Assembly: GCF_048564905.1 (NCBI RefSeq)
Contig: NC_133007.1
Location: 6,634,001-6,698,000 of the forward strand
Length of the DNA stretch: 64,000 nucleotides
Source of the DNA: Vicugna pacos
Taxonomy: Eukaryota; Chordata; Mammalia; Artiodactyla; Camelidae
Reading direction: 5' to 3'
Of the stretch, positions 46,596 to 58,774 are shown one piece after another. Numbering within the stretch: position 1 is the first letter of the stretch; every line of letters starts with the position of its first letter. The notes beneath the pieces were generated by a model that saw only the letters and a program-made list of their open reading frames with translations, ran no database searches and had not been told where the DNA came from. The translations under genes were made by a program, and so were the position numbers.

Positions 46596-46599
46596 ACCC

Positions 46600-46770
46600 C
46601 CGTATGGTGGAAAGAGTTCAAGGGCATACAGTCAGAGGACCTAGGTATAAGACTCGCTGGGCCATTGAGTCTAAGTTTCCTCATCTGAGAAATGATTGTT
46701 GTGATGAGATGAGATAATATATGAAATATTCTTCATAAGTCATAGGATATGCCTCACAAATGCTTTAGTT
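46600..46770 (+). mobile_element. MIR SINE, plus orientation
   Basis: gtcagaggacctaggtataa, gtctaagtttcctcatctga, gaaatgattgttgtgatgag follow MIR. Confidence 0.6.
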
Positions 46771-47248
46771 CCTAGGACATCTGTAAACAGGTCACAAGTC
46801 ATGATTCATGAACTGTAGATGCAAACTGGTTTCCCTGATTTTACTGGTTATTTTTCTAGCTATCGTAGTAAGATACAGACAACCTCTTTCTAGTCTCCTC
46901 TGAGTGGGGAAAGAAATTCAGTTGTACTCTCAAGGGGCCATTCCTGTATCCTTGGCTCAGTTTGGCATTAAAACACCAGATGACTTCCTCTTGACTTCTT
47001 ATCCTATAACACAGCTTCAACTACTTACACACTCCTGGTGTAGACACTGAAACCCAAGCCCAGAAGAGCAGCCCCAAGAAGAGACAGGGAGTTGTAAAAG
47101 AACAAATATTGACACAGGACAAGAAAGATAATCTGTTGTCCAGAGAACAAGAGGGTGCCTGGATTCAGAGGATGCCATATCTGCAAGTTGCGGGGCATGG
47201 GTGCATGACCAAAGAGTTCTGTGTGCTGTTGAATCTCCTTAAATAGAC

Positions 47249-47607
47249 TGAATTGTGCAAGACCCCCCCCCAACTCATATGTTGAAGCCATAACTACCAG
47301 TGTGACTGCATCTGGAGATAGGGTCAGGGTCTTTAGGAGGTAATTAAAATTAAGTGAGTTCATAAGGACTGTAGCATTATAAGAAGAGGGAAAAGAGAGA
47401 TTTCCCCACCACCATCACCAGGTATGTATGTACACAAGGAGAAGGCAGCTGACTGCAAGCCAGGAAGAGAGCCCTCACTAGAACCCAACCATGCTGGCGC
47501 CCTAATCTCAGACTTCCATCCTCCTTTGCTATGAGAAAATAAATTTCTGTTGCTTAAGCCACCTAGTCTGTGGCATTTTGTTATGGCAGCCTGAGCAGAC
47601 TAAGACA
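47249..47607 (+). mobile_element. MaLR-type solo LTR (MST/MLT1-like)
   Basis: Starts TGAATTGTGCAAGACC and ends GCAGACTAAGACA, with cttataagaaga-like text, gagaaaataaatttctgttg carrying the poly(A) signal, and aagccacctagtctgtggca. This is a standard ERVL-MaLR solo LTR of about 360 bp without coding parts, old. Confidence 0.75.
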
Positions 47608-47639
47608 AATACATCTTTGCTCGGGGCCGAGCACCCTTC

Positions 47640-47800
47640 CTACCACCTCTGCCACCTGGCATTTTGTTCAGCACTTCCACACTTGTCTCATTTTTAATTC
47701 CTAACTGTGTGAGCTGGAATCAGCAGGATTTCTTTTAAAATGAAGAAGCTGAAACTCCGAATGATTAAGTGACCTGCTGAAATTCATACAGATTGAATGG
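47640..47800 (-). mobile_element. MIR SINE fragment, minus orientation
   Basis: taaaatgaagaagctgaaac, tccgaatgattaagtgacct, gctgaaattcatacag is a decayed reverse MIR. Confidence 0.5.
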
Positions 47801-47829
47801 GCCAAACCAACACTCCCCAGACATCTAGT

Positions 47830-48060
47830 CAGCTAAGGCTAAGTACTTACCACGTGCTATGTTCCGATTGAGATTACGGGGCTAGAGGGAGGAACACGAT
47901 TTAGAGATGGGGAGGGCACCTTCTGGTCAGGAAGAGAAACATGTAAACAGATATGACAGCAAGGAGAAGTGTCTACAAGGGTAATTGGCCCAGCAGGTTC
48001 ATGGGGAAAGTTCCAGGCAGAGGAATCCTGGAGACATCTGGCTTTGCGGGGAGCCACAAG
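47830..48060 (-). mobile_element. L2 LINE fragment, minus orientation
   Basis: taagtacttaccacgtgcta and the run gaaacatgtaaacagatatg, gttccaggcagaggaatcct match reverse L2. Confidence 0.5.
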
Positions 48061-48064
48061 CACT

Positions 48065-49865
48065 GCTGAGAGCAGAGTTCAGTTGTGGGGGAAGGAAGGG
48101 GCAGAGATGCTCCACATGCCTTTGGAGATGCTGCTCCTCTTCTTCCTGCCCCAGGACTCTGATTACCTCCCCAGGGCCCTGGCCAAAGGGGAGAACTGAA
48201 CTTGAACAGAGATCAAGGGAGTCCTTAAGGGACCTACTATCCCAAAGGAGAAGCAACAGTAAAGTCTTCAGTTAGATTCATATTGACATGCTGTAGTAAA
48301 TTATCTTTGTTTGATTGTTTGAGCTGGGGGTCTCCTAAGGGTTAGTTTATTACAACCCTAACCGTTTGTAAATAAATAATAATAGGCTTTAATTAGGAGA
48401 AGATCTGATTGCATACCTCTGGCTTTTACTGGCAAGGTGTCAATGTTTTCATAGAGTTGCTGGTTTCCAGAGGCACAAAGTCTTACTTAAACTAATACAG
48501 GAGCATCTCTCACGATAGAAATGCAGAAAAGGACCTTAGTCAATGAAGGGACTAACATCTATCTGTTCCGTTTTGGGAGCATTAATCCAAGTTCTCACCT
48601 GTTAAAGTTGGATACAAGGATTCACTTATCTTCTGCTGTTTTCTTTGTGAGTACAGGTTGCCTACTTGTGTTTATCACATCTTTAATCCACTCTGACTTT
48701 CAGGGATTTATTAAATCTCAGCACTCAAATGCCTTCTCTGGGGGAGAGACTGTAGGTTGGGGAAGAAATGCCCACCTCCCAAGGGTGCTCATTCTTCACA
48801 CCAGGCCAACAGTCAATTTAAGGGCTGGTCTCGGATTTCAACATCTCTCTGCCGGGGACCAAATGAAGGCTATCACCTCTGCCTCACTGGAGACCTCATT
48901 AGAACTTGAACTCTGGTCTTTGTTCCTTCCCAGCGGGCTCAGTACAGTGGAGAAGGTGAGGGGAGAAGGGGGGCGGTAAACCCACAACTCCCAGAGCAGC
49001 AAGAGTCCGACAGCCTCTGAGAACCAGCAGTAAGTAAACAAGCAATTACCTACAAGCCAGCCTAGGAAACACAGAAGTGGCTGAAATGATTTGATTCTAC
49101 TCGCTGAGAGGATGTCTGCCTTCCCTCAAGCCCCCTACCCCACCCCAGCTGCTCAAGGCTAATTTCACCCCCCCCTCTGCCTACTTTCCAAGTGGTGAGC
49201 TTTCCACCCTCAATGGAAGCAAGGTGCCAGGGCTTAGAGGCAGGCGGCTTCTGCTCTGCCTATGTCCTTCTTGGCTTGGTCATTGTCAACATCACTGTTC
49301 TTTGTCTATATTGTGAAAAGGGGAAAGAATCAGATGGTGCTGCCACCCTCCCCCTACTCCAATACCCCTACCGCCTTCAAATCTTTTAGGGAAAGAGAAT
49401 TTAGGAAGAAAGAGGTGACTCTGAATTTGCTTCTTAGAAACCGGACTGGGAACCCAGCTGGGCTGCTGGAAGTATGGGGTCTGAAGGGAAAACCCCCCTC
49501 ACATTCCTTTCTCTGTTTTGGCTGTGAGCACCCTCCTGCCTACTGCTGCTACACCAGCCCCCCCCAGCCCCCACCCCCGCCTTTTTCACTGTCTCTGGTT
49601 CAGCTGATATCAATACAGATCCTGGCACAGAAAAGCCTCTACACAGATAAGATTAAGGTCCAGCATTTATCTTCAAAGAAATGTATAATCTGGTAGGGAA
49701 GGGAGAAGGAAAGAATTACAGGAAGTTATAAAACATGTACCTAAAAAACAATACAAGGTAATGTACAATAGGTGCCTCAAGAGAAGAGCCAATGTCGCTG
49801 ATAGCCCGAGCGATTTCTCACCTGAACAGCCCTCTAACCGGCCCTGCCTCACCCTGCCTCCAGTC
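48065..49865. other. Unique intergenic DNA
   Basis: No gene recognised. C-rich run at 49558-49575. The 152-residue plus frame at 48521-48979 has no domain and no splice context. Confidence 0.45.
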
Positions 49866-49869
49866 TTCC

Positions 49870-50310
49870 ATTCCCAGTCTTGTCTCCACACTATAGTCGT
49901 GATGGAGCTAAATGCAAATCTGATTGGGTTCCCACGCACTTCCCTCTCCATGCTTAAAAGCCTCTCTTGGCTCCCCCACATTCTTCAGGATGAAACCAAA
50001 GCCCCTAACAGGGCACACCTAGCCTTTTGTAGTCTAACTTCTCCTAATCCACGAAGCTATCGCTATTCCACATCCAGGCCCCAACAGGAATGAAGCATTT
50101 GTGATGTCCAGATATGGCCCAGCTCTCTGGCCTCAGGGCCTTTGCACATGTAGCTCTGTCTACCTGGAATACATTTCTTCTTACTCTTCACTTGACTAAC
50201 TCTAATTTGCCTCAGCACAGAAATAACCTTCTCTTACCAGGAACTCTTCCTAAACATCAAGTTCCTCACTCATCTTTGGCACAGAGTAGACAATAAATGA
50301 TGGTTGAATG
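49870..50310 (+). mobile_element. L2 LINE 3' region
   Basis: Good ordered match: aaaagcctctcttggctccc, cattcttcaggatgaaacca, gcctcagggcctttgcacat, ending gtagacaataaatgatggtt and gaatgaaagg. Confidence 0.75.
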
Positions 50311-50399
50311 AAAGGCCGCATGGCAGGCAGAGGAGTTCGTTAGAGGCTTTTGAGTCAGAGGCTGATAGCATCATGAAAACTCTGTTGTAAGATGAGTCA

Positions 50400-52440
50400 T
50401 CCATTAGTTATATGGTAGTGCTGGGGGAAGGGAGGTTGAAGGAAAGGGAAGAACAGAATGAAGTAATAAGGGCTTGCCATAAAGAATGAAGGTGACAGTG
50501 GGAACCGGAGGGAGGGTGGAAATGAGCTTCCCAGCGGAGGTCTCACTGGCAGTTATAGCAAGTCCTTTGGATGCGTTGGCAAATGGGGAGGTGGAGCAAG
50601 CAGAGGCCAAGGTCTGCGGGTGGGGCTTGAGAAGGGACTTGAATAGAGGCAGCAGACAGTCAGAGGAAGGCATGAGAAGCAGGGAGCAGTGGGGAAAGGG
50701 CTGCGTGGGAACTTGTGAGAGGGGGCAGTCTGTTTTTAGAAGTAGCTCCAGCTATTTAGGACAAGGAGCAAACAGACTGGAAGAATTTTGAGCTCTGCAC
50801 TGATTTTGTCTCTTGGTGGTCCAGGCGTGGACAGACTAACAAGCTCCTTATCTTGTCCTTTCAGAAAACTGTCATGAAGCCCCAGCAAAGATACTGCTTT
50901 GTAACTCTCTCCTCCAGCTTCAGCACAAAACGAGCCCACTACCAAGCAGAGCTCTTAATTCTTTTGCGTTTTTCCCGACGTTCCAGAGGACTTTGCTAGG
51001 GGTGACATTGTTTCTCCATCTGGCGGGGGCTAGGCTTTGTCACATCCACTGCACTTCTCAGTTCACTACCTTTTCCTTCTTCTCACATTCTTCCTGTTTT
51101 CTGACTGTGAGTTTATTTTAGTCTTGTGTTTCTCTTGAAATCATCACAGACATCTGTCTCTTGCCTTCCCCATCCGTCCACCCTTCTCTCCTCTTCTGCT
51201 CCTACTCTCTTTGCCTTAACCTCTCATCAGTTGCCTTAAAGAGACCTACAACTGCCGGGCTTTCCTCCCTCTTCCCAGCCCAGCACCTGGAGCTGCTTTG
51301 TTGGACATGTCTCAACGTGTTCTCAGCCTCAGACAGCCTCCAGAACACAGAGAATGAAAAGGGACTCTCTTACTCAGGAGACCATGCTCATTCACAACCA
51401 GCTTTCTAATGAAAGCAGACTATGTGTGTGTTTTCTACTGACGAGAACCCCAAATCCTGCTTTCCTCAGAGCACATGCCTGCATTCCGATATTTTAAACT
51501 GTATGATATATAAAGAGGATGAAGCATCAGAAATATATATCCTAGATTAGCAGCTGGCAGCACTAGGGTTTGGGGGAGTGATCCTGTATCCTCCAGGATC
51601 CTCTCACAGTTTGTTACCTTGCCAACTATATGATGGAGTTGAAGCTGGAAGTCTACACGGGCTGAGCTTTAGGAAGAGAATGCAGGCAGCTGATACTAAC
51701 AAGGTCCTTGGAGTGATTTATTAGCATCTCCAGTCTCCTTTTATTTGACAGGAGAAGGAAAAGAAAGTGTTTATTCCTTCTGATAAGAGACCCTTACTTA
51801 GTAGTTTATGTATTCAAACCCCATTCCCCTCAATCTAGCTGTTTCTGAGCTCACTGGTTCCATCTTAAGACAGGCACAGGCCCTTTCAGTTGACCCAGCG
51901 TCCTCTCTAGCGATCATCTTGGTTCTCATTTGACTTTTACGCCCAGTTTCTTGGGGCGGAGGCTACAGCCAGAGCCTCCGCAGCCTTCCCTCCACTCCCT
52001 TTATAATGGGGTCTTCTCCTCCAACATCTACCTGCACTCTCTCAAAATTTGCCAAAGACAATATTTAGTTCTATGTTCCCTTGTTCCTTGAGTTTTCCGC
52101 TGCCTATCTCCCTGGGCGGAAGCCTGCTCTACTCCCACCTCCCCACCAACTGTTGCTGCTGACAGCGCCCTCTCTACTCCAGCCCCTACCTTTACCTTCC
52201 CCTCCATTAGGTCCTTAGCTTCTGCCCCCTCTTTGCCTGCAGAGTTTCTTTATGCTCTCAGCTTTAAGGACCATCTCTAAAGGTGGACATGTTCCCCTGG
52301 GGAGCAGCATGTGAAAAGGTCCAGACACCTGCAGCTAGTCCTCCGTGGCTAGAGGCAGGCAGGGTGTGAGGGAAAGAATGGCTAGAGGGAGCTAGGCTGG
52401 AGTGACTGCAAGCTGAGAAGCTCACACTTGACCCTAAGAT
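50400..52440. other. Unique intergenic DNA
   Basis: No exon recognised. Two overlapping frames at 50404-50791 on opposite strands lack domains. Confidence 0.4.
51303..51322. promoter_or_regulatory. p53-like response element, 18 of 20
   Basis: GGACATGTCT CAACGTGTTC. The first half is perfect. The second has two mismatches, one in the CWWG core. Binding would be weaker than at 21797. Confidence 0.4.
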
Positions 52441-52447
52441 CAGTGGA

Positions 52448-52607
52448 AATATCTGCTTTTTAAGCTTTAATGTACATGCAGATCACTCGGGGATCTTGTT
52501 AAAATGCAGATTCAGTAGGTCTGGGGTGGTGCCTGAGATTCTGCATTTCTGGTAAACTCCCAGATGACTCAGTGCTGCTGGTCCACGGACCATCCTTTGA
52601 GGAGCAA
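52448..52607. mobile_element. MER5A-type hAT element
   Basis: tacatgcagatcactcgggg, atcttgttaaaatgcagatt, cagtaggtctggggtggtgc, cctgagattctgcatttctg, accatcctttgagga follow MER5A across most of its length. An AP-1 heptamer (52565) lies within it. Confidence 0.8.
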
Positions 52608-53458
52608 GGAACTAGGTCACATTTATCTATGGTCAGATTTTAGGGGGTTTTCGATGTTGTTTTTGCTTCTCATCTGGAATGTAACCCGACTTGAGGGCCA
52701 GGATCCTGTTGTCTGCATCTTCTTATTCCCTATTGAAGAGTTCCTTCTGGGTGTTCCTGTAAATACTTAATTGATGGGGCCCAGGGCTGAGTTGTTTATA
52801 TCTTCTGGCTTTGCTTTACAAACACTCATTTATCTTCAAATCACAATTGTGAGGCAAGTGGATACTTTTTCTTAAAACTATAAATAGAAACCAAGAAAGA
52901 TGAATGACTCTCCAAGTAGTGAGTCACATTTTCAGATTCTGGTCCCCAAGTCCCTGGCTCAGAGGGATCCCAGTGTGGGGTGAATTCCGATTCTGGCTCT
53001 ACTTGGGTTCTCACCTGACCATTCAAGGTGCCCTTCTCACTCTCTGGACCTCATTTCCTCTTTCCTGACTGGTAAGTAGGAGACTCTCCCCTCTCTCATA
53101 GGGGAGCCCAGGAGCCTTAAGGAGCTGCAAGCGCCCTGTTAGGAAGCCAGATGCCTCAGGCTGAGGTGACCAGAAGGTTGGGAAGCAGACAGCTGGACCA
53201 GCCCACATGTCGGAATCGCCCACACACCGTATCTTCACAGCTGCTCTTGGCTGGGCCGACTAGGAGCATCTTTTAAACGACATTTGAAGACTGAGGAGTG
53301 TGGGGAGAAAACCACAGAAATCATAGAGTAAGAACGACCTCAGCATAGCGTCCCATGAACCCTAACTTCAACTTCCAAAGCTGAATCCTTGCTTTCAGGG
53401 ATCTCTCCCATGACCATAAAAATGAAAGCAACTCATCTGTAAAGTAGGTCACGCGGTT

Positions 53459-53482
53459 AGAGAGAGAGAGAGAGAGAGAGAA
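53459..53482 (+). repeat. (GA)n microsatellite
   Basis: About eleven AG units. Confidence 0.95.
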
Positions 53483-54151
53483 GGCTCGCTGATAAATGCA
53501 GATGTCAAGGTACTTTCACCCTTTTCCAAACCAAAAATAAAACTTGGAAATTGTCTGAAGAAAATGGGCGGGTTTGGCGAAGCTTGAGAAAAGTCAGAGG
53601 AAAGAAGGTGCACGGGGCCCTCCTGTCCCGGAGTCACCGGGCAGCACCTTCAGACGTTTGAGAGGGAGAACTTCACCCCACAGAGATTCCTCCAGATGAC
53701 TGTCCCCCACCCCACGACCTCTTCGTAATCCCCAGCTCACTTCCTGCCATCATGCTATGGCATGATTCCAGTGGATTCTAGCTACTCCCCCATCCCATTT
53801 CGGTGACTCACTCTAAAGTTTCTCTTAATCAATCAAAGCCTAGAGAGGGGAGACAAGGTGAAGAGGCACTGGGGGATATCTCCATCAGGGCAGCCCTGCG
53901 GATTCACTCTCTGTTCCAGGAAGCGGCATGAGCAGCTGCAGCAGTGGGAAGGGGACGTGAAGTGCACTGGAGTCCACGTTTGGGACTCCTGGCTTTGCCT
54001 CTCTTTCCTCCATCCACAAGCCAAGCCGGATTATGGCCACTGCTCCTGTTTCTGGGGTGGGTACTCCCACACCCACTGTCCGCTATCATGATGGGGGTCT
54101 GGTGAGGCGCCAGGCTGGACCACCAGCCATCACAACTGTGTCTTGATCTCT

Positions 54152-54165
54152 GGGGGGGGGGGGGG
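54152..54165 (+). repeat. Poly-G run
   Basis: Fourteen consecutive G. Length is likely variable or prone to sequencing error. Confidence 0.9.
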
Positions 54166-56959
54166 CATGGTCTCTGGAAACTGCAAGTCTCAAGGTCAAG
54201 AAATCCAGCGGTGCTCCTTCTTAGCTGGTGGTAGTGTTCCCAGTCGCAGCTCTTCCCTGTCCCTCAGTCCCGTCCCCAGGAGGACAATAAATGTGAGTGT
54301 CCTCGGAAGAGGATGGAGGGAGGGGACACTTGGAAAGACCCAGGCAGACAGAGACAGGAAGACAAAACTACTGCAGCACTGAAGGAGTATCAGTACCACA
54401 AAGGGCAGGATGCTGCTGGGACTGGAGAGGAAGAAAAAGCCAAGCATGTGTGGACTGGTCTGGAGGAAAACTCTTAACGAGTGGCATCCTGGACTCGGGA
54501 AAGGCATCGAGTGTGGGGAGTAGCCTAAAGAAATCCTCCCGTCAGAGACAACTTCAGTGCTTTGAGCAGAGGCAACAGGATGGTTTTCTTTTACCTCAAA
54601 GAAAGCAAGTTTCCAGCAGCTGCCCAGCCCCAAGACTCGAGAAGTCGGATGAGTAGAACAAGCAGGTGGGAACACATGGCTCTGGCACATCCCTGAGTTC
54701 TAGAAGAACTGAAAGCAGCCTTGCGTTGGTATCCAGTAGAATAAGTGGGCTGTGGCAGCCTGAGCCAGGGACAAAGCAGCAGACTTGGATCAGGGCTGAC
54801 TTCGTCCTAAATAGGTAGAAAAGGGGAAGCTGAGTCTCACCTCATCCTGTAAGCCAGGGAGGTGGCTCATACACAAGCATAGAGACTTCTTTTGAGCAGG
54901 TCCCAGGAAGCCTGATTAGACAGCATGAATAGACTTACCAACAAATATCAACAGGCCTAATTTGCGGTCTCCTAATAGGATTGCCTGCTGGAGATGCTCA
55001 GGGGTGATGACAGGGACCAGCCTTTCTCTCCTGCAGCCACGACTCTTTTTCACCTGCCTGAAAGTGAGCAGCATCCAGTGATAGAGGCAGCTGCTGGTCA
55101 GCAGAGTGGGGAGCGCGGGAGGCCCTTTCAGGAATCCAGTCCCTGCGGGCTTCTCCCTCCCTGCTTGTAGGATTCCAAAGGTCTGAGATAAACCCTAGGA
55201 TACAATCCAGCAAAGACTTGTTGGACTATATTCCTCTGGGGGAGAGCAATTGCTAGAGAGAGATTTTATTTTGAAAACCCTTATTTCCACTGTGGCTGGG
55301 GGAGTGGGGTGGCAGGCAGTGGAGGGGAAATGTGTTTGGATCAGGAAGGAGGCATCCCACTCACTGTGTGGCTCCTTTTACGTGTTCTGCTCTCACGAAT
55401 TCCCTTCTCTATTGTACCTTCAAGAATTGTTACTGAAAAACTCCTAGGGCTGTGAGTTAAGATCACAGTGACTCCTAACATCAACTCTGCTTCTACTGTA
55501 TTTTTCCTCCCAAGGCTTTCCACTGGGTAGAATTTTAAATGTGAACAATGGTTCAAAGGCTGAGGGACAAACTGCTCATTACTGGAAAGAGTGCCAGGAA
55601 TCCTGGGAAGCGGACCTCACTCCCCACCCGAGTTCTGGACCTAACAGTAATGGCTTCTTTCAGCGTCACGGGAGGGTTGGATCATTCTTTTTCATTCTTG
55701 TCTTCTTTCAGTAACTGCTGGGATAAAAGCAGGCCTCAGAGAATAAAAAATTCACAAATAGGACAAGAATAAAATATTTAGGGCAAGAGATCAGAAGTTC
55801 TTTGGTTATTCAGTGAACTGAACTAACTCTACTTAAAAAAAAAAAGTGTAAGGAAATAAATGTCCATCACTCTCCATGTCACAGCGGGTATTAGCCTTTT
55901 GACCTCATCTCACAGGCTCTAAGCTGCGTTTCATGCCTCACAAGTTGAAGAGACTCAAGGCTAATCAACGATAAAACGGAGTTTCGTCATTATGAATTCC
56001 GTTCCCGATATTTACTACGTCTTTATTCTGAGAAGCATTCTACCAGAGCTGTTAAATGGCCCATTCCCTTCCACTTCTCATCCTAAAATCCAATCAGTGA
56101 CGAGCGGTAGGAATGCGAGGGTTACTCTTACTCCATTAGGTGCCTTAAAGAAAACCCAGTCACTTCGGACGGGCAGTTCCAGCTTGCCAGCTTTCCAGTT
56201 TAGTTCCTTTCCCCACAGATAATCAATGGTTTCTGAGAGGGACAACAAAAGGTTTAAAGAGACACAACTGAGAAGTATTATACTAAACTTATCACCGCTA
56301 TTCACTATTAGTACTTGTCATTAGTATTAGATCTTGGAGTACTTGTCAAAAAGCATTTTAAACATCTGGTTTTTACACAACAGTACCAAAAAAAAATTTT
56401 TTTTTTTCCTGAACCAGACCTAATGTTAATTTAGGTCCCTCCCAGAATGGTCAAAAAATGGTTAGGTACTAAAAGTATGGTTCATTTCCAGTTACCCAGA
56501 ATCTGATTTATTTGTGTTTGTGATACCACCACCCTGGTGCTGGGAAGGCTCTTTTCCAGGACCTATCAATTAACGCGTCTTAAGAAACATTCTATGCCCA
56601 AGCCATTCAGGCTAAAAATAACTCTGTGGGCTATTTTTTCTTTACTCATTCACAGAAAACATTTGTATGTCAACGAGATCTTTGCCCCTTGAGTGTTTTC
56701 ACTCCTGCTTACTCCTCCCTGAAAATAGAGTTGTTTGGTCCAATCAGGAAAGTCACAGGGCTGGTGTGAGACACACAGAACAGCAGAACTATTCTGATAG
56801 AACTAAGCTTTGTGGACTGCATAGTGTGGAGAGAAAAACGAGAAGAACCCAGAATTCACAAATGGGATAATGTAAAAGTAGATTTTCCTTTCCCCTCCTT
56901 TCATGTAAGTACACACAACTCTGACCGTAATCGATGATTTATACACAGAATTCACTTCT

Positions 56960-57215
56960 GCATTAACAATAATAATTGAATGCTTACTATGGATGAGGCA
57001 CTTTTTCTAAGAACATTAGGGGCATTAACTCATTAATTTTCACAACCCTATGAGGTACATACAATTATCTCAATTTCACATTTGAAAAAACTGAGGCACA
57101 GGAAGATGAAGTAACTTCTCCAGGGTCCCTCAGCTAATAAGTGGCAAAGCCAAGATACAAACCGAGGAAGTCTGGCTCTAGACCCCATGCTCTAACCATT
57201 ACATACAAAAAAAAG
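56960..57215 (-). mobile_element. Near full-length MIR, minus orientation
   Basis: Reverse MIR from tgaatgcttactatggatga through cacaaccctatgaggtacat, atttgaaaaaactgaggcac, aagtggcaaagccaagatac, to ctctaaccattaca, close to the whole 260-bp element. Confidence 0.85.
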
Positions 57216-57219
57216 ATAA

Positions 57220-58770
57220 TGATCTTTTCTGTTTTCCTACAAAGCTGTATTTCCCTAATTATCAAATATGTCCATTTACATTCTCTAAATTAAGCAGACT
57301 CACAATCCCATGGTTCATCCTAATGTAAAAACAGGGATCAACAGAACTTTCATCTCATCCAAAACACATCGACTCTCCTAAACACACCCAATGTTACCCC
57401 CTTTCAAATATAAAAATGCCCTGAAACAGCTGTTCAAGCATAAGAATCACTTTCTAACAACAGGAAATGTTTGCACAATTAAGGCGCTGGACACCTTCAG
57501 TTTAAGCAGTCAGCATTCAACAGATCTCTTGTGGCTTTAACAGAACTTAAGTAGCTAATCTCTGAAAGAAAAACAAGCCAGTTTTAATGAGACCCTGATT
57601 AGAGAATGTTTAATTCTATGAATATATTATTTATGGTGACAGAGCATAAGGTAGAAAAATTCCTTAAGCTTAATGAATCACTAATAGATTTGCAAAAATA
57701 TTAAGACACTGGCCTGTTCAGCTATGACAGAAGTTCATATAATCAGGCCTTTAGGGAGGAAAAGTACCATTCGTATGCTTTTGCTCAAAGGCCATGACCT
57801 TGACTTTTTCTCATCTTTCCTCAACTTCTCCCATCTCTTAAACACCCAAGTTATTCATAAGCTGTTATAGACCATCTTTTAAAGTACTAGCAACCATATT
57901 TTAAGACACCACTCTGATTTGGTTCTGAAATAGGTTATTGAATACCTTTCAAATATTGAACAATTCGCCTTAGATAGAAAGCTCTTCAATGCAGTAATTG
58001 TAGTAAAAAAAAAATCAACAGATTGGCTGACATCACCTAAATGTTTATGAAGACCCAACCACTGATGTCGCCATTTGGGTGACAAAAGAAAATCAGGAGT
58101 TTTTGCTAAATAAGTTACATTTGTCTAGCCCTCCTGGGCCTCCTTCCTTCTAGTTTAACACAAGCAATTTCCTTTCACTGATGCATTTACTTTCTACAGA
58201 TACAAGAAAAAAAATTTTTAAAGCATTGAAATTTCCATCCTGACAGCCACTGGAAAGCAGAGGTAGACCTGACTCGCTGGACAAGTCAGTCTCATCAGCT
58301 TCCCTCAGATGCCAGGTGTTTTTCAATAACAGAGTTAAAAGATGACCCATGTTATATAACAGGAAACTACAAGTTTTAGTGAAAAACATCTTTGTGGATG
58401 GGAAGGACTTGAGAAGTTGGCACTTTCAATCAACTACACTTCAATAAAAATTTTTAAAAAGAGATTTGACACTTATTATTAGACACCTTCAGACTGGGAT
58501 GTAAAAAATCAAATTACTGAACCGACTTTAGAGAAGGCAGTTGTGGTTGCAGGTGACAAGAAACTGGCAGGCCACTGATGTATCTAATAGCAGTCCTCTG
58601 ATGTCGGGGAGAAACCTTAAACGTGTCTCTTGATACTTAGTGAAGTCAGCAAACAATGTCCCCAGTCTGCGCAGGACTGATATTAAGAACCACACCTTCA
58701 ATTTTCCAGCCCGACCACAGTTCCCCTCCTCCTTCCCTCCCAGCCCAGACAGGTGATTACAGACAAGGAG
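57220..58770. other. A/T-rich flank downstream of IER5
   Basis: No exon recognised. The text near 58425-58460 (atcaactacacttcaataaa) resembles the extreme 3' end of an artiodactyl L1, but only about 40 bases match. Contains the ERR/SF-1-type motif at 57795. Confidence 0.4.
57795..57803 (-). promoter_or_regulatory. ERR/SF-1 type nuclear receptor half-site
   Basis: TGACCTTGA on the plus strand is TCAAGGTCA on the minus, the extended half-site of ERR and SF-1 receptors. A 9-mer is frequent by chance. Confidence 0.3.
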
Positions 58771-58774
58771 GCAG

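Larger units (their letters stand above)
50351..53810. promoter_or_regulatory. AP-1 motif cluster II
   Basis: Five TGASTCA heptamers in 3.5 kb: 50351, 50393 (within the 11-bp palindrome GATGAGTCATC), 52565, 52920 and 53804. The p53-like site at 51303 is in the same interval. This is suggestive of a distal enhancer 7-10 kb downstream of IER5, with no direct proof. Confidence 0.4.
52610..56955. other. Unique intergenic DNA with simple repeats
   Basis: 4.3 kb with no gene recognised. Contains a partial MIR near 53000-53075, a (GA)n run, a poly-G run, and an A9/T11 tract near 56390-56410. Open frames are short or overlap on opposite strands. Confidence 0.45.

Noticed and set aside
52161-52180. 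CTCF-like site on the minus strand (AGAGGGCGCTG)
   Set aside because: The right half fits but the conserved upstream CC is absent.
1-58000. Exons of CACNA1E or MR1, the human neighbours of IER5
   Set aside because: No channel-repeat, S4 or MHC-like peptide was seen in any frame. The human distances also place both genes outside this window.
58425-58465. L1 3' end near the IER5 terminus
   Set aside because: Only about 40 bases resemble the artiodactyl L1 end, so it is too short to call as an element.
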